A stretch of DNA of 64,000 nt, taken from positions 62,001 through 126,000 of the forward strand of contig CAIPAH010000024.1 in the NCBI GenBank assembly GCA_903862955.1, read 5' to 3'. This document shows positions 1 to 7,458 of this stretch, piece by piece (position 1 is the stretch's first letter; the number at the start of each line of letters is the position of its first letter). The DNA comes from an uncultured Opitutia bacterium. GTDB taxonomy: Bacteria > Verrucomicrobiota > Verrucomicrobiia > Opitutales > Opitutaceae. A program made the translations under genes and the position numbers. The notes under the pieces were generated by a model. It saw only the letters and a list, made by a program, of their open reading frames with translations. It searched no databases and was not told where the DNA came from.

Positions 1-211
1 CCGCGGCGCCGGCGTCGCGGACATGGCCTACTCCATCCTCCGCCGCGAGCGCCCGCATCGCGCGAGCGGGGAACTCGCCGAGCACGTCGTCGAGATCATG
101 GAGTCGTTTGAAAAAGCCTCCGTCACCGGCCGCCACGTCAAGCTCAAGACCACCTGCGCGCGCCCGGCGGCCCTGCCCACCGGCCTCGCCGGCAACGAAC
201 TCGACGCCTGA
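1..211 (+). CDS. Gfo/Idh/MocA-family oxidoreductase, C-terminal end (5' truncated)
   Basis: The frame is open from the window edge (first full codon at base 2) and ends with TGA. The 69 visible residues read GVADMAYSILRRERPHRAS followed by a helix and a tail with KLKTTCARPAALP. This matches the C-terminal helix and tail of Gfo/Idh/MocA NAD(P)-dependent sugar oxidoreductases, where a late RRxRPHRAS segment is common. The NAD-binding Rossmann domain would lie outside the window, so the substrate cannot be read. A ThuA-like gene follows on the same strand after 92 bases; Gfo/Idh/MocA and ThuA genes often sit together in sugar-catabolic loci, which supports the call. Confidence 0.75.
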   Translation, partial: RGAGVADMAYSILRRERPHRASGELAEHVVEIMESFEKASVTGRHVKLKTTCARPAALPTGLAGNELDA

Positions 212-224
212 TCGCCAAACCCGT

Positions 225-280
225 CCGCGAATTGCGCTAATCGACACGAATCAAGCTCCGCCATTCGCGTCATTCGCGGG
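225..280. repeat. Palindromic intergenic repeat, family A (CGCGAAT type), copy 1
   Basis: Imperfect inverted repeat: a left arm with CCGCGAATTGCGCTAATCG and a right arm with CATTCGCGTCATTCGCGGG, separated by a short loop. Other copies with the same arm words are at 23764-23853, 49543-49630 and 62807-62864. It sits between the oxidoreductase stop and the ThuA-like start. Confidence 0.7.
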
Positions 281-303
281 CCAAACCTTCACCTGATTCT
301 CCT

Positions 304-951
304 ATGAAAAATGCCCTCATCGTCTGGGGTGGCTGGGATGGCCACGAACCGAAACAGTGCGCCGAGTTGTTCGCACCCAAACTCGCCGCCCGCGGCTTCC
401 ACGTGGAGATTTCCAGCACGCTGGATGTGTTCACCGACGCGGCCAAAATGGCCAAGGTGGACCTGATCGTCCCGATCTGGACCTGCGGCACGATGACCCC
501 CGAGCAGTCGAAGGGCGCCGTCGACGCCGTCCTGGCCGGCACGGGCATCGCGGGCTTCCACGGCGGCATGTGTGACGCCTTCCGTGGCAACACCGACTGG
601 CAGTGGATGACCGGCGGCCAGTTCGTGGCCCACCCCGACAACATCAAGGAATACACGATCAACATCGTGAACAAAACCGACCCGATCATGGCCGGGATCT
701 CCGACTTCAAGGTGAAGAGCGAGCAATACTACATGCTCGTCGACCCCCGCAACGAGTTGCTCGCGACGACGACCCACCTGTCGACCAGCGCCGCGTGGAC
801 CAACGGCGTCGCCATGCCCTTCGTCTGGAAGAAAGTGCACGGCAAAGGCCGCGTGTTCTTCGCCGCGATGGGCCACGTCGCATCCGAGTTCACCGCCTAT
901 CCCCAGCAGCTGGAGATCACCCTCCGCGGCATGGTCTGGGCGGCGCGCTGA
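304..951 (+). CDS. ThuA-like domain protein
   Basis: 215 residues covering a single ThuA-like domain of the class I glutamine amidotransferase-like fold. Visible family marks are the N-terminal strand ALIVWGGWDGHEP, GFHGGM near residue 85, KSEQYYM near 140 and GKGRVFFAAMGH near 185. There is no signal peptide, so it should be cytoplasmic. Members of this family are found in sugar-uptake and trehalose or inositol-type catabolic loci, but their biochemical activity is mostly undefined. The ATG follows the pyrimidine-rich string GATTCTCCT rather than a purine-rich ribosome site. It probably acts with the upstream Gfo/Idh/MocA oxidoreductase on a sugar or keto-sugar; the substrate is not visible. 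Confidence 0.85.
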   Translation: MKNALIVWGGWDGHEPKQCAELFAPKLAARGFHVEISSTLDVFTDAAKMAKVDLIVPIWTCGTMTPEQSKGAVDAVLAGTGIAGFHGGMCDAFRGNTDWQWMTGGQFVAHPDNIKEYTINIVNKTDPIMAGISDFKVKSEQYYMLVDPRNELLATTTHLSTSAAWTNGVAMPFVWKKVHGKGRVFFAAMGHVASEFTAYPQQLEITLRGMVWAAR

Positions 952-1023
952 GCAGCGCGGAGATGGCAGATGGGAGCTAGGGTCGGAGCTGCCCGCAGCC
1001 CGGCCCCGGAGGAGCTTTTTTTA

Positions 1024-1206
1024 TTGCGAAAGCGCAGAAGTGCGAAACCCCGGAAACGGATTCAGGGTTCGGGATGATCGTTCCCTAATTCCGCCCCTCC
1101 GCGCTTCCGCGATAAATTCCGGCTCCGTTCCCAATTTCGCCCTTTCGCGCTTTAGCGATAATCTCCGGGATCCTTCCGCCTCCGCGCTTCCGCGATTAAA
1201 CTCCGG
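1024..1206. repeat. Degenerate repeat cluster, family G (CGCGCTTCCGCGAT type)
   Basis: This fills most of the 310-base space between the ThuA-like and GreA-like genes. At least three degenerate units of the form TCCGCGCTTCCGCGAT or TTTCGCGCTTTAGCGAT are followed by AATTCCGG or similar words, about 55-60 bases apart. The left end (GCGAAAGCGCAGAAGTGCGAA) is complementary in style and can pair with the units to the right. The same words recur at 8929-9145. No gene, tRNA or clear promoter was seen here. Confidence 0.65.
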
Positions 1207-1261
1207 GTCCGGCCTTGTCCGCCCTGCCCATTCGCGATTCGATCCCTGCGCTCCCTCCCGC

Positions 1262-1876
1262 ATGCCCCTGCATCGAAAGAAGATCTTCCGCATCCCGGCT
1301 CCGGCTCCCACCACGATCTACGTGCGGCCGGGCTACAACCGCGTGCTGGCCGAGCAGTTTGAGGCACTCAAGCGCAAGCGGGTGGACTTGGTGAAGGACA
1401 AGGTTGAGGCGCACAGCCAGGGCGATCTGCGCGAGAACTTCGGGTTCAAGGCGGCCAAGGACGCCATCCGCGCGGTGGACCGCAAGATGACGGCGCTCGA
1501 CCGCTTTGTCGCCCGCAACACGTTCATCGAGGTTGATCCCGTGCTGTGGCTGACCAAACCGACGGACACCCTGCAGCTGGGCCACGTGGCCACGATCGAA
1601 AAGCTGGACGTGGCAACGAACCGGAAGCACACGTTCACCTTCCTCATCACCACGCACGGCGAAACCGCCAGCGACCTGGAGTCCGGGATCGAATGCCTGC
1701 CGCACAATTCCCCCCTGGCCGCCGCCTTGCTGGGCCTGACGCCCAATACCCCCGCCCAAGTCACCCTCCCCGCCGGCCCCGCCCTCCTGACCGTCCGCTC
1801 CCTTCGCAACCCCACCCAGTCCGAGCTAGACCGTCTCCTCACCGCCATCCAGCCGCCGGAAATCGAGGAGGACTGA
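1262..1876 (+). CDS. GreA/GreB-family elongation-factor-like protein
   Basis: 204 residues. Residues about 30-95 form a charged coiled-coil-like helix pair containing the sequence QGDLRENFGFKAAKD, close to the GreA/GreB N-terminal signature with its acidic tip (family form D-x-x-E-N). The C-terminal half resembles the FKBP-like domain of Gre factors but is diverged. Canonical Gre proteins rescue backtracked RNA polymerase through the two acidic tip residues; here an Asp and a Glu in DLREN could serve. The gene is longer than GreA (about 158 residues) because of an N-terminal basic stretch and a C-terminal extension. It is monocistronic, between a repeat cluster and a broken RidA gene. A Gre-fold polymerase-binding regulator, rather than a true cleavage factor, is equally possible. 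Confidence 0.7.
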   Translation: MPLHRKKIFRIPAPAPTTIYVRPGYNRVLAEQFEALKRKRVDLVKDKVEAHSQGDLRENFGFKAAKDAIRAVDRKMTALDRFVARNTFIEVDPVLWLTKPTDTLQLGHVATIEKLDVATNRKHTFTFLITTHGETASDLESGIECLPHNSPLAAALLGLTPNTPAQVTLPAGPALLTVRSLRNPTQSELDRLLTAIQPPEIEED

Positions 1877-1887
1877 GAGCGGAAAGC

Positions 1888-1915
1888 GGTCAGCTTTCAG
1901 CGATCAGCGTTCAGC
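1888..1915. repeat. Four tandem heptads ending in TCAGC
   Basis: Four consecutive 7-base units, each ending TCAGC (GGTCAGC, TTTCAGC, GATCAGC, GTTCAGC), directly after the stop of the GreA-like gene. Function unknown. Confidence 0.6.
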
Positions 1916-1982
1916 ATTGCGTTCCACCTCCGGGAGGCGGGCGGTTTGACGATTGGGTGGAAGTGGATTCAGAGGACGGATC

Positions 1983-2520
1983 ATGATGAACCCCTCCCCC
2001 ATCAAAACCGTGACTCGCCTGCTGTTGTTGCTGTTGCTCGCGCTGGTTGGTACGGACCGCGTCCGCGCCGCGGGCGAGGCAGCGGCGGGATCCTTGCCGG
2101 TGCCGGCCAAGCAGAAATTCCAACTGGGGCCGTGGGAGCAGAACATCGGCTACGCCAGGCGGTGCGGGTCGGGAACATGCTCTACATCTCGGGTTCAATC
2201 GGCGCCGGTGACATGCCGAAGGCGATCAAAGGGGCTTACGAGGAACTGCGCCGGACGCTCGCAGCCTACCACCTGACCTTCGCCCACGTCGTCAAGGAGA
2301 ACATCTTCACCACGCAGCTCGACGAGCTGAAGAAGCACAAGGACGTCCGGCGGACGTTCTATGGGACGGATTTCCCGGCGTCGACCTGGGTGCAGGTCAG
2401 CCGGCTCTACGAGCCGGACCACGTGATCGAGGTTGAGGTCATCGCGGTTTTTCCGGACGGCCACGGAGGAAGCCGAGCCGAAGGGGTCAGGCTTTGTGGT
2501 GGTGGCGAAGAGGGCGCTCA
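1983..2520 (+). pseudogene. Frameshifted RidA (YjgF/UK114) family gene with signal peptide
   Basis: An ATG at 1983 opens a frame with a signal peptide (MMNPSPIKTVTR, then seven leucines, ending near RVRAAG) and a lead-in KFQLGPWEQNIGYA. At about 2155-2160 the frame must slip by one base: the next frame continues QAVRVGNMLYISG and on through KGAYEELRRTL to FPASTWVQVSRLYEP and VIEVEVIAVFP, which is a clear RidA fold. Restoring one C in GCCAG gives GYAQAVRVGN without a break. After about 2455 the coding pattern moves again, to the third frame. RidA proteins deaminate reactive enamines and imines; this one would be exported. The cause is either real inactivation or a base-call error in a C run. 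The 3' end is uncertain. Confidence 0.75.
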
Positions 2521-2558
2521 ACCCGGAGCAGGGCCAGGCTGCCCGCCTTCGCTCGTCC

Positions 2559-3116
2559 CTAACGGGCTTCGGGCTCGGCGAACTTCGGTGGGTAGCTGCG
2601 CACGTAGGACTTCATGCCCCATTGCCAGCCGGATAGGCCGTAACGCTCGGCTTCGGCCAGAGCTTGGGCGGGGGTCCAGCCGTCGTGTCGGATGCGGTAG
2701 CAGGCCACGATTGTTCCGGTGCGATCCGCTCCGTGCTGGCAGTGGACGAACACCGGCGGCGGCGAAGTTTGGATCAGCGAAAGGACCCGTTCGACCTCGG
2801 CATCGGTGGGCGCGCCCAGGCCGTGCAACGGGACATTCACGTAAACCATGCCGTGCCGGCGGGCGGCGTCCGCTTCGTCCGGCCAGACATCGTCCGCCAT
2901 GCGCAGGTTGATGATCGTCGCCACACCCAGCCGCTGCAGGTTCGCGATGCCGTTTTCGTCGGGCTGGGCCCCGCGCAGCAGCGTGGCGCTCACGCGGCCA
3001 AAATTGGGCACGCCCTCCGCCGCCGGCACGCCCCGGGTGCCACTGGTGCAGCCTCCGAGCATGAGCGCCACCGCGCTCACGATCACCAGCCAGCGAACGG
3101 ACACGAAAGATCTCAT
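2559..3116 (-). CDS. Dual-specificity/tyrosine phosphatase-like lipoprotein
   Basis: 185 residues from the ATG at 3116, which starts MRSFVSVRW; the frame is open further upstream, but this start gives a proper lipoprotein signal with lipobox LMLGGC. The P-loop of cysteine phosphatases is present as VHCQHGADRTG (HCx5R) near residue 122, with an upstream Asp in NVPLHGLGAPTDAE. This places it with dual-specificity and DSP-like phosphatases found on bacterial cell surfaces. The nucleophile Cys and the Arg are both present, so it should be active. The natural substrate (phosphoprotein, inositol phosphate or other) cannot be read. It converges on the broken RidA gene. Confidence 0.82.
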   Translation of the reverse strand: MRSFVSVRWLVIVSAVALMLGGCTSGTRGVPAAEGVPNFGRVSATLLRGAQPDENGIANLQRLGVATIINLRMADDVWPDEADAARRHGMVYVNVPLHGLGAPTDAEVERVLSLIQTSPPPVFVHCQHGADRTGTIVACYRIRHDGWTPAQALAEAERYGLSGWQWGMKSYVRSYPPKFAEPEAR

Positions 3117-3225
3117 CGGCCATGAAAGTGTGGGTCCGCCGAATCGGAAGGCGAGGCCAGTCAGGGTGCACCCAGGGCGGTCATTCGCTCTTGGCATGGG
3201 CGGGCGCCGGCGGAACAGTCTCGGA

Positions 3226-3474
3226 ATGAACTACAGGACCAAGGCGGAGTTTTTTATCCAAGGCATCACGCAAGGCTTCGTGGAGGCCACCGAGGTGATC
3301 GCCTGGGCCGACGAAGTGATCGTCGCCGCACCCAAGGCGGAGGACTGGATGATCGAGATCTCCACCTGCGGCCCCAGCGACCGCATGGTCATCCTCAGCC
3401 ACCTAAACACGATCAAGGGCGAGGTGGACGCGGCTGAACTCGCCGCCCTGTGCAAGGCCAAGGGTGTGGCCTAA
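3226..3474 (+). CDS. Small hypothetical protein
   Basis: 82 residues from an ATG at 3226: MNYRTKAEFFIQGITQGF and then alternating hydrophobic and acidic segments, ending AALCKAKGVA. There is no signal peptide, membrane segment or recognised motif. The codon pattern (GC-rich third positions) looks coding. It sits alone between two minus-strand genes. No function can be given. Confidence 0.6.
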   Translation: MNYRTKAEFFIQGITQGFVEATEVIAWADEVIVAAPKAEDWMIEISTCGPSDRMVILSHLNTIKGEVDAAELAALCKAKGVA

Positions 3475-3546
3475 GGGGACCGGACCAGTTGCCGGAAATG
3501 ACGGCGAGACTGGGCAGGGCTCATTTCTTGCCTGGGAACGGCGCGT

Positions 3547-4614
3547 TCAGAGCACGTCCTTCGGCAGCTGGGGCATCAGCTTCTTGATGTCGTCCACGGC
3601 GCTGCGGTGGCAGACGAGGACGGCGTCGGGCGTTTCCACCACGATGAGATCCTTCACGCCCACGAGCGCGATCACGCGGCCGTTGCTCAATGCGATGTTG
3701 TTCGCCGAGCCGCCGTTGGCCACCACCGTCCCGCGCATCGCGTTGCCGGCGCCGTCGCGGGGCAGATACGTCGGCAGGGCCGTCCACACGCCCACGTCGT
3801 CCCAGTCGAATTCCGCCAGCAGGGTCTCCACCGCCGCGGCTTTTTCGAGGATGGCGTAGTCCACCGAAACCTTCGGCATCAGCGTCAGGAAGCGCGCCGC
3901 GAGGTAGGCAGTCGGGTCGCCCGCGGGAAATTCGCGGATGAACTTGGCCAGCTTCGGCGTGTGCTCCTCGGCCTCGGCGAGGAACGCCGCCACGCTCCAG
4001 ACAAACATCCCGGCATTCCACGCAAACTCGCCGCTCGCCACGTAGCGCGCCGCAGTGGCCGGGTCGGGTTTCTCGACAAATTTCTCGACGCGACGGAAGC
4101 CCGCGCCCTCCGGCACCGCGTCGCCGAGCTTCAGGTAGCCGAACGCCGTCGACGCATGGCTGGGCTTGATGGCAAAGGTCAGCAGCGCACTCGTCTGGGA
4201 CGCGCGCGTCAGCCCGATCCGCAGTTGCCGCGCAAAGCTGGCCGTGTCCCGGATGTAGGAGTCCGCCGGCAGCAGCGCCAGCACGCCCTTGGGATCGCGC
4301 GCACGCACCAAGCCCGTGGCGAGGGACGCCGCCGCGGCGGTGTCGCGCTTGGTGGGCTCCGCCACGATCTGTTCCGCCGGCAGCAGGTCACCCAGGGCCG
4401 CCCGCGTGCCGTCGAGCTGGGCCACGTTCGTCAGGACAAAGATATTCGCCCGCGGCACCACGCCATCCAGCCGGCGCACGGTCTCCTCCACGAGGGTCCG
4501 GTCGGAGAAAAGTTTCAACAGGTGCTTCGGCGTGCGCTGCCGGCTCATCGGCCAGAAACGCTCACCGCTGCCACCCGCCATGATGCAGACATACGCGTGG
4601 GGAATTTCCTTCAT
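3547..4614 (-). CDS. manC: Mannose-1-phosphate guanylyltransferase
   Basis: 355 residues from the ATG at 4614 (MKEIPHAYVCIMAGG). It makes GDP-mannose from mannose-1-phosphate and GTP, feeding capsule, exopolysaccharide and LPS sugars. Visible marks are the nucleotidyltransferase signature AGGSGERFWPMSR at residues 11-23, KRDTAAAASLA near 85, FVEKPD near 178 and WNAGMFVW near 198. The length matches the monofunctional type; there is no C-terminal phosphomannose isomerase cupin domain. It is transcribed away from the neighbouring rhamnosidase gene. Confidence 0.9.
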   Translation of the reverse strand: MKEIPHAYVCIMAGGSGERFWPMSRQRTPKHLLKLFSDRTLVEETVRRLDGVVPRANIFVLTNVAQLDGTRAALGDLLPAEQIVAEPTKRDTAAAASLATGLVRARDPKGVLALLPADSYIRDTASFARQLRIGLTRASQTSALLTFAIKPSHASTAFGYLKLGDAVPEGAGFRRVEKFVEKPDPATAARYVASGEFAWNAGMFVWSVAAFLAEAEEHTPKLAKFIREFPAGDPTAYLAARFLTLMPKVSVDYAILEKAAAVETLLAEFDWDDVGVWTALPTYLPRDGAGNAMRGTVVANGGSANNIALSNGRVIALVGVKDLIVVETPDAVLVCHRSAVDDIKKLMPQLPKDVL

Positions 4615-4725
4615 GGGATGGCCTGTTTTCCCACTTTCCCTCCGCGACGCCAAGCCTGATTGTTCGCCTATCGCGTCCTTGCACCACTGCGGGCAAGTCG
4701 CATCGTAACATTTCTCCTAGTCTCC

Positions 4726-7416
4726 ATGGCCGCATCCATCCTTCCCGTTCAGCTGCGTTGCAATTATTTCGACAACCCGCTCGGCGTGCATGACCCCGCC
4801 CCGCGCCTCAGCTGGCAGCTCGCCGCCGGCGATCGCCGCGGCGCCCGGCAGACCGCTTATCGGATCGTCGTCTCCGCGGGCCGCGCCGGCGCCGGGGTGC
4901 TCTGGGACAGCGGGCGCGTCCGCTCCGACGCCACCACGCAGGTGACCTACGCAGGCAGCCCCCTCGCCTCCCGCCAGCGCGTCTGGTGGCGCGTCGCGAT
5001 TTGGGACGAGAAAAACCGCCGCAGCGAAAGCGCCCCGGCGTTCTGGGAGGCCGGCCTGCTCTCGCGCAAGGACTGGCGCGGCAGCTGGATCGGCGCCGCG
5101 TTCGCCGGCGGGCCCGAGGTGGGCGCGCACAGCCCGTATCTCCGCACGATTTTTAATGTCGGCAAGAAGGTCGCCTCGGCGCGGCTCTATGCCACGGCGC
5201 TGGGACTCTACGAGTTTCACCTCAACGGCCAGCGCGTCGGCCACGACGTCTTCTCGCCCGGCTGGACCGAATACAAGAAGCGCGTCCAATATCAGGCCTA
5301 CGACGTCACCGCCCTGCTCCGCCCCGGCGCCAACGCCGCCGGCGCCGTGCTCGGGGACGGCTGGTATTGCGGCCACCTCGGCTGGCGGGAACGCAATTAC
5401 TACGGCGAACGCCCCCAGCTGCTCGCGCAGCTGGTCCTCACGTTTACCGACGGGTCCACGCAGGTCATCGTCACCGACGGCGCCTGGAAGACCTCCTACG
5501 GCCCGATCGTCGAGTCCGACCTGATCATGGGCGAGACCTACGATGCCCGCCGCGAGCTGCGCGGCTGGGACGAGCCCGGCTACGACGACAGCGCCTGGCT
5601 GCCCGTCACGCCGTTCGCCGACCCCGGCATCGAGATTTCCCCGGTGCTCGGGCCGATGGTCCACGCCACGCAGGAACTCAAGCCCATCACGCCGCCCAAC
5701 AAGATTCCCATCTGGCCCTCCACGATCTGGGTCATTGACATGGGCCAGAACATGGTGGGCCGCGTCCGCCTGCACGTCCGCGGCAAGGCCGGCCAGGTCG
5801 TCCGCCTGCGCTTCGCCGAGATGCTCAACAAGGACGGCACGATCTACACCGAGAACCTGCGCGCCGCCCGACAGACCGACCACTACATCCTGCGCGGCGA
5901 CCCGCGCGGCGAGACGTGGGAATCGAAGTTCACGTTCCACGGCTTCCGCTACGTCGAGATCTCGGGCCATCCCGATGACCTGCTACCCGACGTGATCACG
6001 GGCGTCGTGCTGCACAGCGACACGCCCCGCACGGGCACGTTTCACTGCAGCGACCCCCTCATCAACCAGCTCCAGAGCAACATCGACTGGGGCCAGCGCG
6101 GCAACTTCCTCGAGGTGCCCACCGACTGCCCGCAGCGCAACGAGCGCCTCGGCTGGATGGGCGACGCGCAGGTGTTCAGCCGCACCGCCGCGTGGAATCG
6201 CAACGTCGCGGGTTTCTTTAACAAGTGGCAGCGCGATATCTCCGACGCCCAGGGCACCGAGGGCCAGATGCCCTCCGTCGCCCCGCACATCGAGGGCGTG
6301 GGCGCCGACGGCGGCCCCGCGTGGGCCGACGCCGCGGTGATCTGCCCGTGGACGATGTATCTCTGCTACGCCGACAAGGACCTCCTCGCCCGGCACTTCG
6401 ACTCGCTCACGAAATTCATCGGCTACATGGAGGACCAGTCGAAGGGCCTCATCCGCTCGCATCCCGACACCAACGTCTGGCACGGCTACGGCGACTGGCT
6501 CGCGCTGGATGGCAGCGGCAACGTCTTTGGCAACACGCCGAAGGATCTCATCGGCACCGCGCTGTTCGCCTACAGCACGACGCTCGTGGCCAAGATGGCC
6601 CGCGTCCTCGGACGCACCGCCGACGCCGTCCGTTACGAGCGCCTCGCCGAGCGCATCCGCCGCGCCTACCAGAAGCGTTTCCTCTCGGCCGACGGTGTCG
6701 CCGCCGGCCTCACGCAGACCAGCTACGTGCTGACCCTGCAGTTCGACCTGGCGCCCGTGGCGCTCCGCCCGAAGCTCCTGCGCGAACTCGTCCGCGATAT
6801 CGAGGCGCGCGGCAACAAGCTCACGACCGGCTTCGTCGGCGCGTCCTACCTACCGCACGTGCTCACGCGCTTCGGCCGCACGGACCTCGCCTACAAGCTC
6901 CTCCACCAGAAAGCATGGCCGTCGTGGCTCTACGCCGTCACGCAGGGCGCGACAACGATCTGGGAACGCTGGGATGGCTGGACCAAGGAAAACGGCTTCC
7001 AGGACAAGGGCATGAACTCCTTCAACCACTACGCCTACGGCGCGATTGGTTCCTGGCTGTATGCCGTGGTCGCCGGCGTGGACATCGATCCCGCCTCGCC
7101 CGGCTTCAAGCGCATCCTCCTCGCCCCGCAGCCCGGTGGCGAACTCACCTCGGCCCGCGGCATGCTGCAGAGCCCGCATGGCGAAATCCTCAGCTCGTGG
7201 AAACTCCACGCCGGCCGCTTCGACTGGGAAGTCATCGTCCCGCCGAACACCACGGCGTCGGTGAAATTCCCCGTCCCGGGCAAAGCCAAGCTCACCGAAG
7301 GCAAGTCGCCGCTGGCGCGCTCCGCCGGCGTCAGCAAGGTCAAGGCGACCGCCGCGTCCGTCACCTGCGAACTCGCCCCCGGCCACTACAAGTTCACCGC
7401 GACCTGGAAGGCGTAA
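4726..7416 (+). CDS. Alpha-L-rhamnosidase, GH78
   Basis: 896 residues from the ATG at 4726; the frame is open to 4660, but MAASILPVQLRCNYFDNP matches usual family starts. It removes terminal alpha-L-rhamnose from plant glycans such as pectin side chains. Domains in order: an N-terminal fibronectin-like domain, a jelly-roll sugar-binding domain (residues about 130-310, with YEFHLNGQRVGHD and ARRELRGWDEPG), a second beta domain, the alpha/alpha6 catalytic barrel (about 440-810) and a C-terminal beta domain. Catalytic-region motifs are DCPQRNERLGWMGD near residue 467 and TTIWERWDGW near 748, which hold the usual acidic residues. No signal peptide was seen, so it may be cytoplasmic and act on imported oligosaccharides. 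Confidence 0.93.
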   Translation: MAASILPVQLRCNYFDNPLGVHDPAPRLSWQLAAGDRRGARQTAYRIVVSAGRAGAGVLWDSGRVRSDATTQVTYAGSPLASRQRVWWRVAIWDEKNRRSESAPAFWEAGLLSRKDWRGSWIGAAFAGGPEVGAHSPYLRTIFNVGKKVASARLYATALGLYEFHLNGQRVGHDVFSPGWTEYKKRVQYQAYDVTALLRPGANAAGAVLGDGWYCGHLGWRERNYYGERPQLLAQLVLTFTDGSTQVIVTDGAWKTSYGPIVESDLIMGETYDARRELRGWDEPGYDDSAWLPVTPFADPGIEISPVLGPMVHATQELKPITPPNKIPIWPSTIWVIDMGQNMVGRVRLHVRGKAGQVVRLRFAEMLNKDGTIYTENLRAARQTDHYILRGDPRGETWESKFTFHGFRYVEISGHPDDLLPDVITGVVLHSDTPRTGTFHCSDPLINQLQSNIDWGQRGNFLEVPTDCPQRNERLGWMGDAQVFSRTAAWNRNVAGFFNKWQRDISDAQGTEGQMPSVAPHIEGVGADGGPAWADAAVICPWTMYLCYADKDLLARHFDSLTKFIGYMEDQSKGLIRSHPDTNVWHGYGDWLALDGSGNVFGNTPKDLIGTALFAYSTTLVAKMARVLGRTADAVRYERLAERIRRAYQKRFLSADGVAAGLTQTSYVLTLQFDLAPVALRPKLLRELVRDIEARGNKLTTGFVGASYLPHVLTRFGRTDLAYKLLHQKAWPSWLYAVTQGATTIWERWDGWTKENGFQDKGMNSFNHYAYGAIGSWLYAVVAGVDIDPASPGFKRILLAPQPGGELTSARGMLQSPHGEILSSWKLHAGRFDWEVIVPPNTTASVKFPVPGKAKLTEGKSPLARSAGVSKVKATAASVTCELAPGHYKFTATWKA

Positions 7417-7425
7417 CCACCGGAA

Positions 7426-7455
7426 GGTAGGGCAGGTCATAGACCTCGCCCTACC
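7426..7455. terminator. Short inverted repeat between convergent genes
   Basis: GGTAGGGCAGGTC pairs with GACCTCGCCCTACC across a 3-base loop, with one bulged base. It lies just after the rhamnosidase stop and just before the stop of the convergent gene. There is no T tract, so it may be a bidirectional transcript-end hairpin or another small palindromic repeat. Confidence 0.4.
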
Positions 7456-7458
7456 CGC

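Noticed and set aside
1024-1206. Possible CRISPR array (similar words about 57 bases apart); also 8929-9145
   Set aside because: Units are degenerate, spacers are not unique equal-length segments, and no cas gene is in the window. The 8929 cluster is an inverted repeat.
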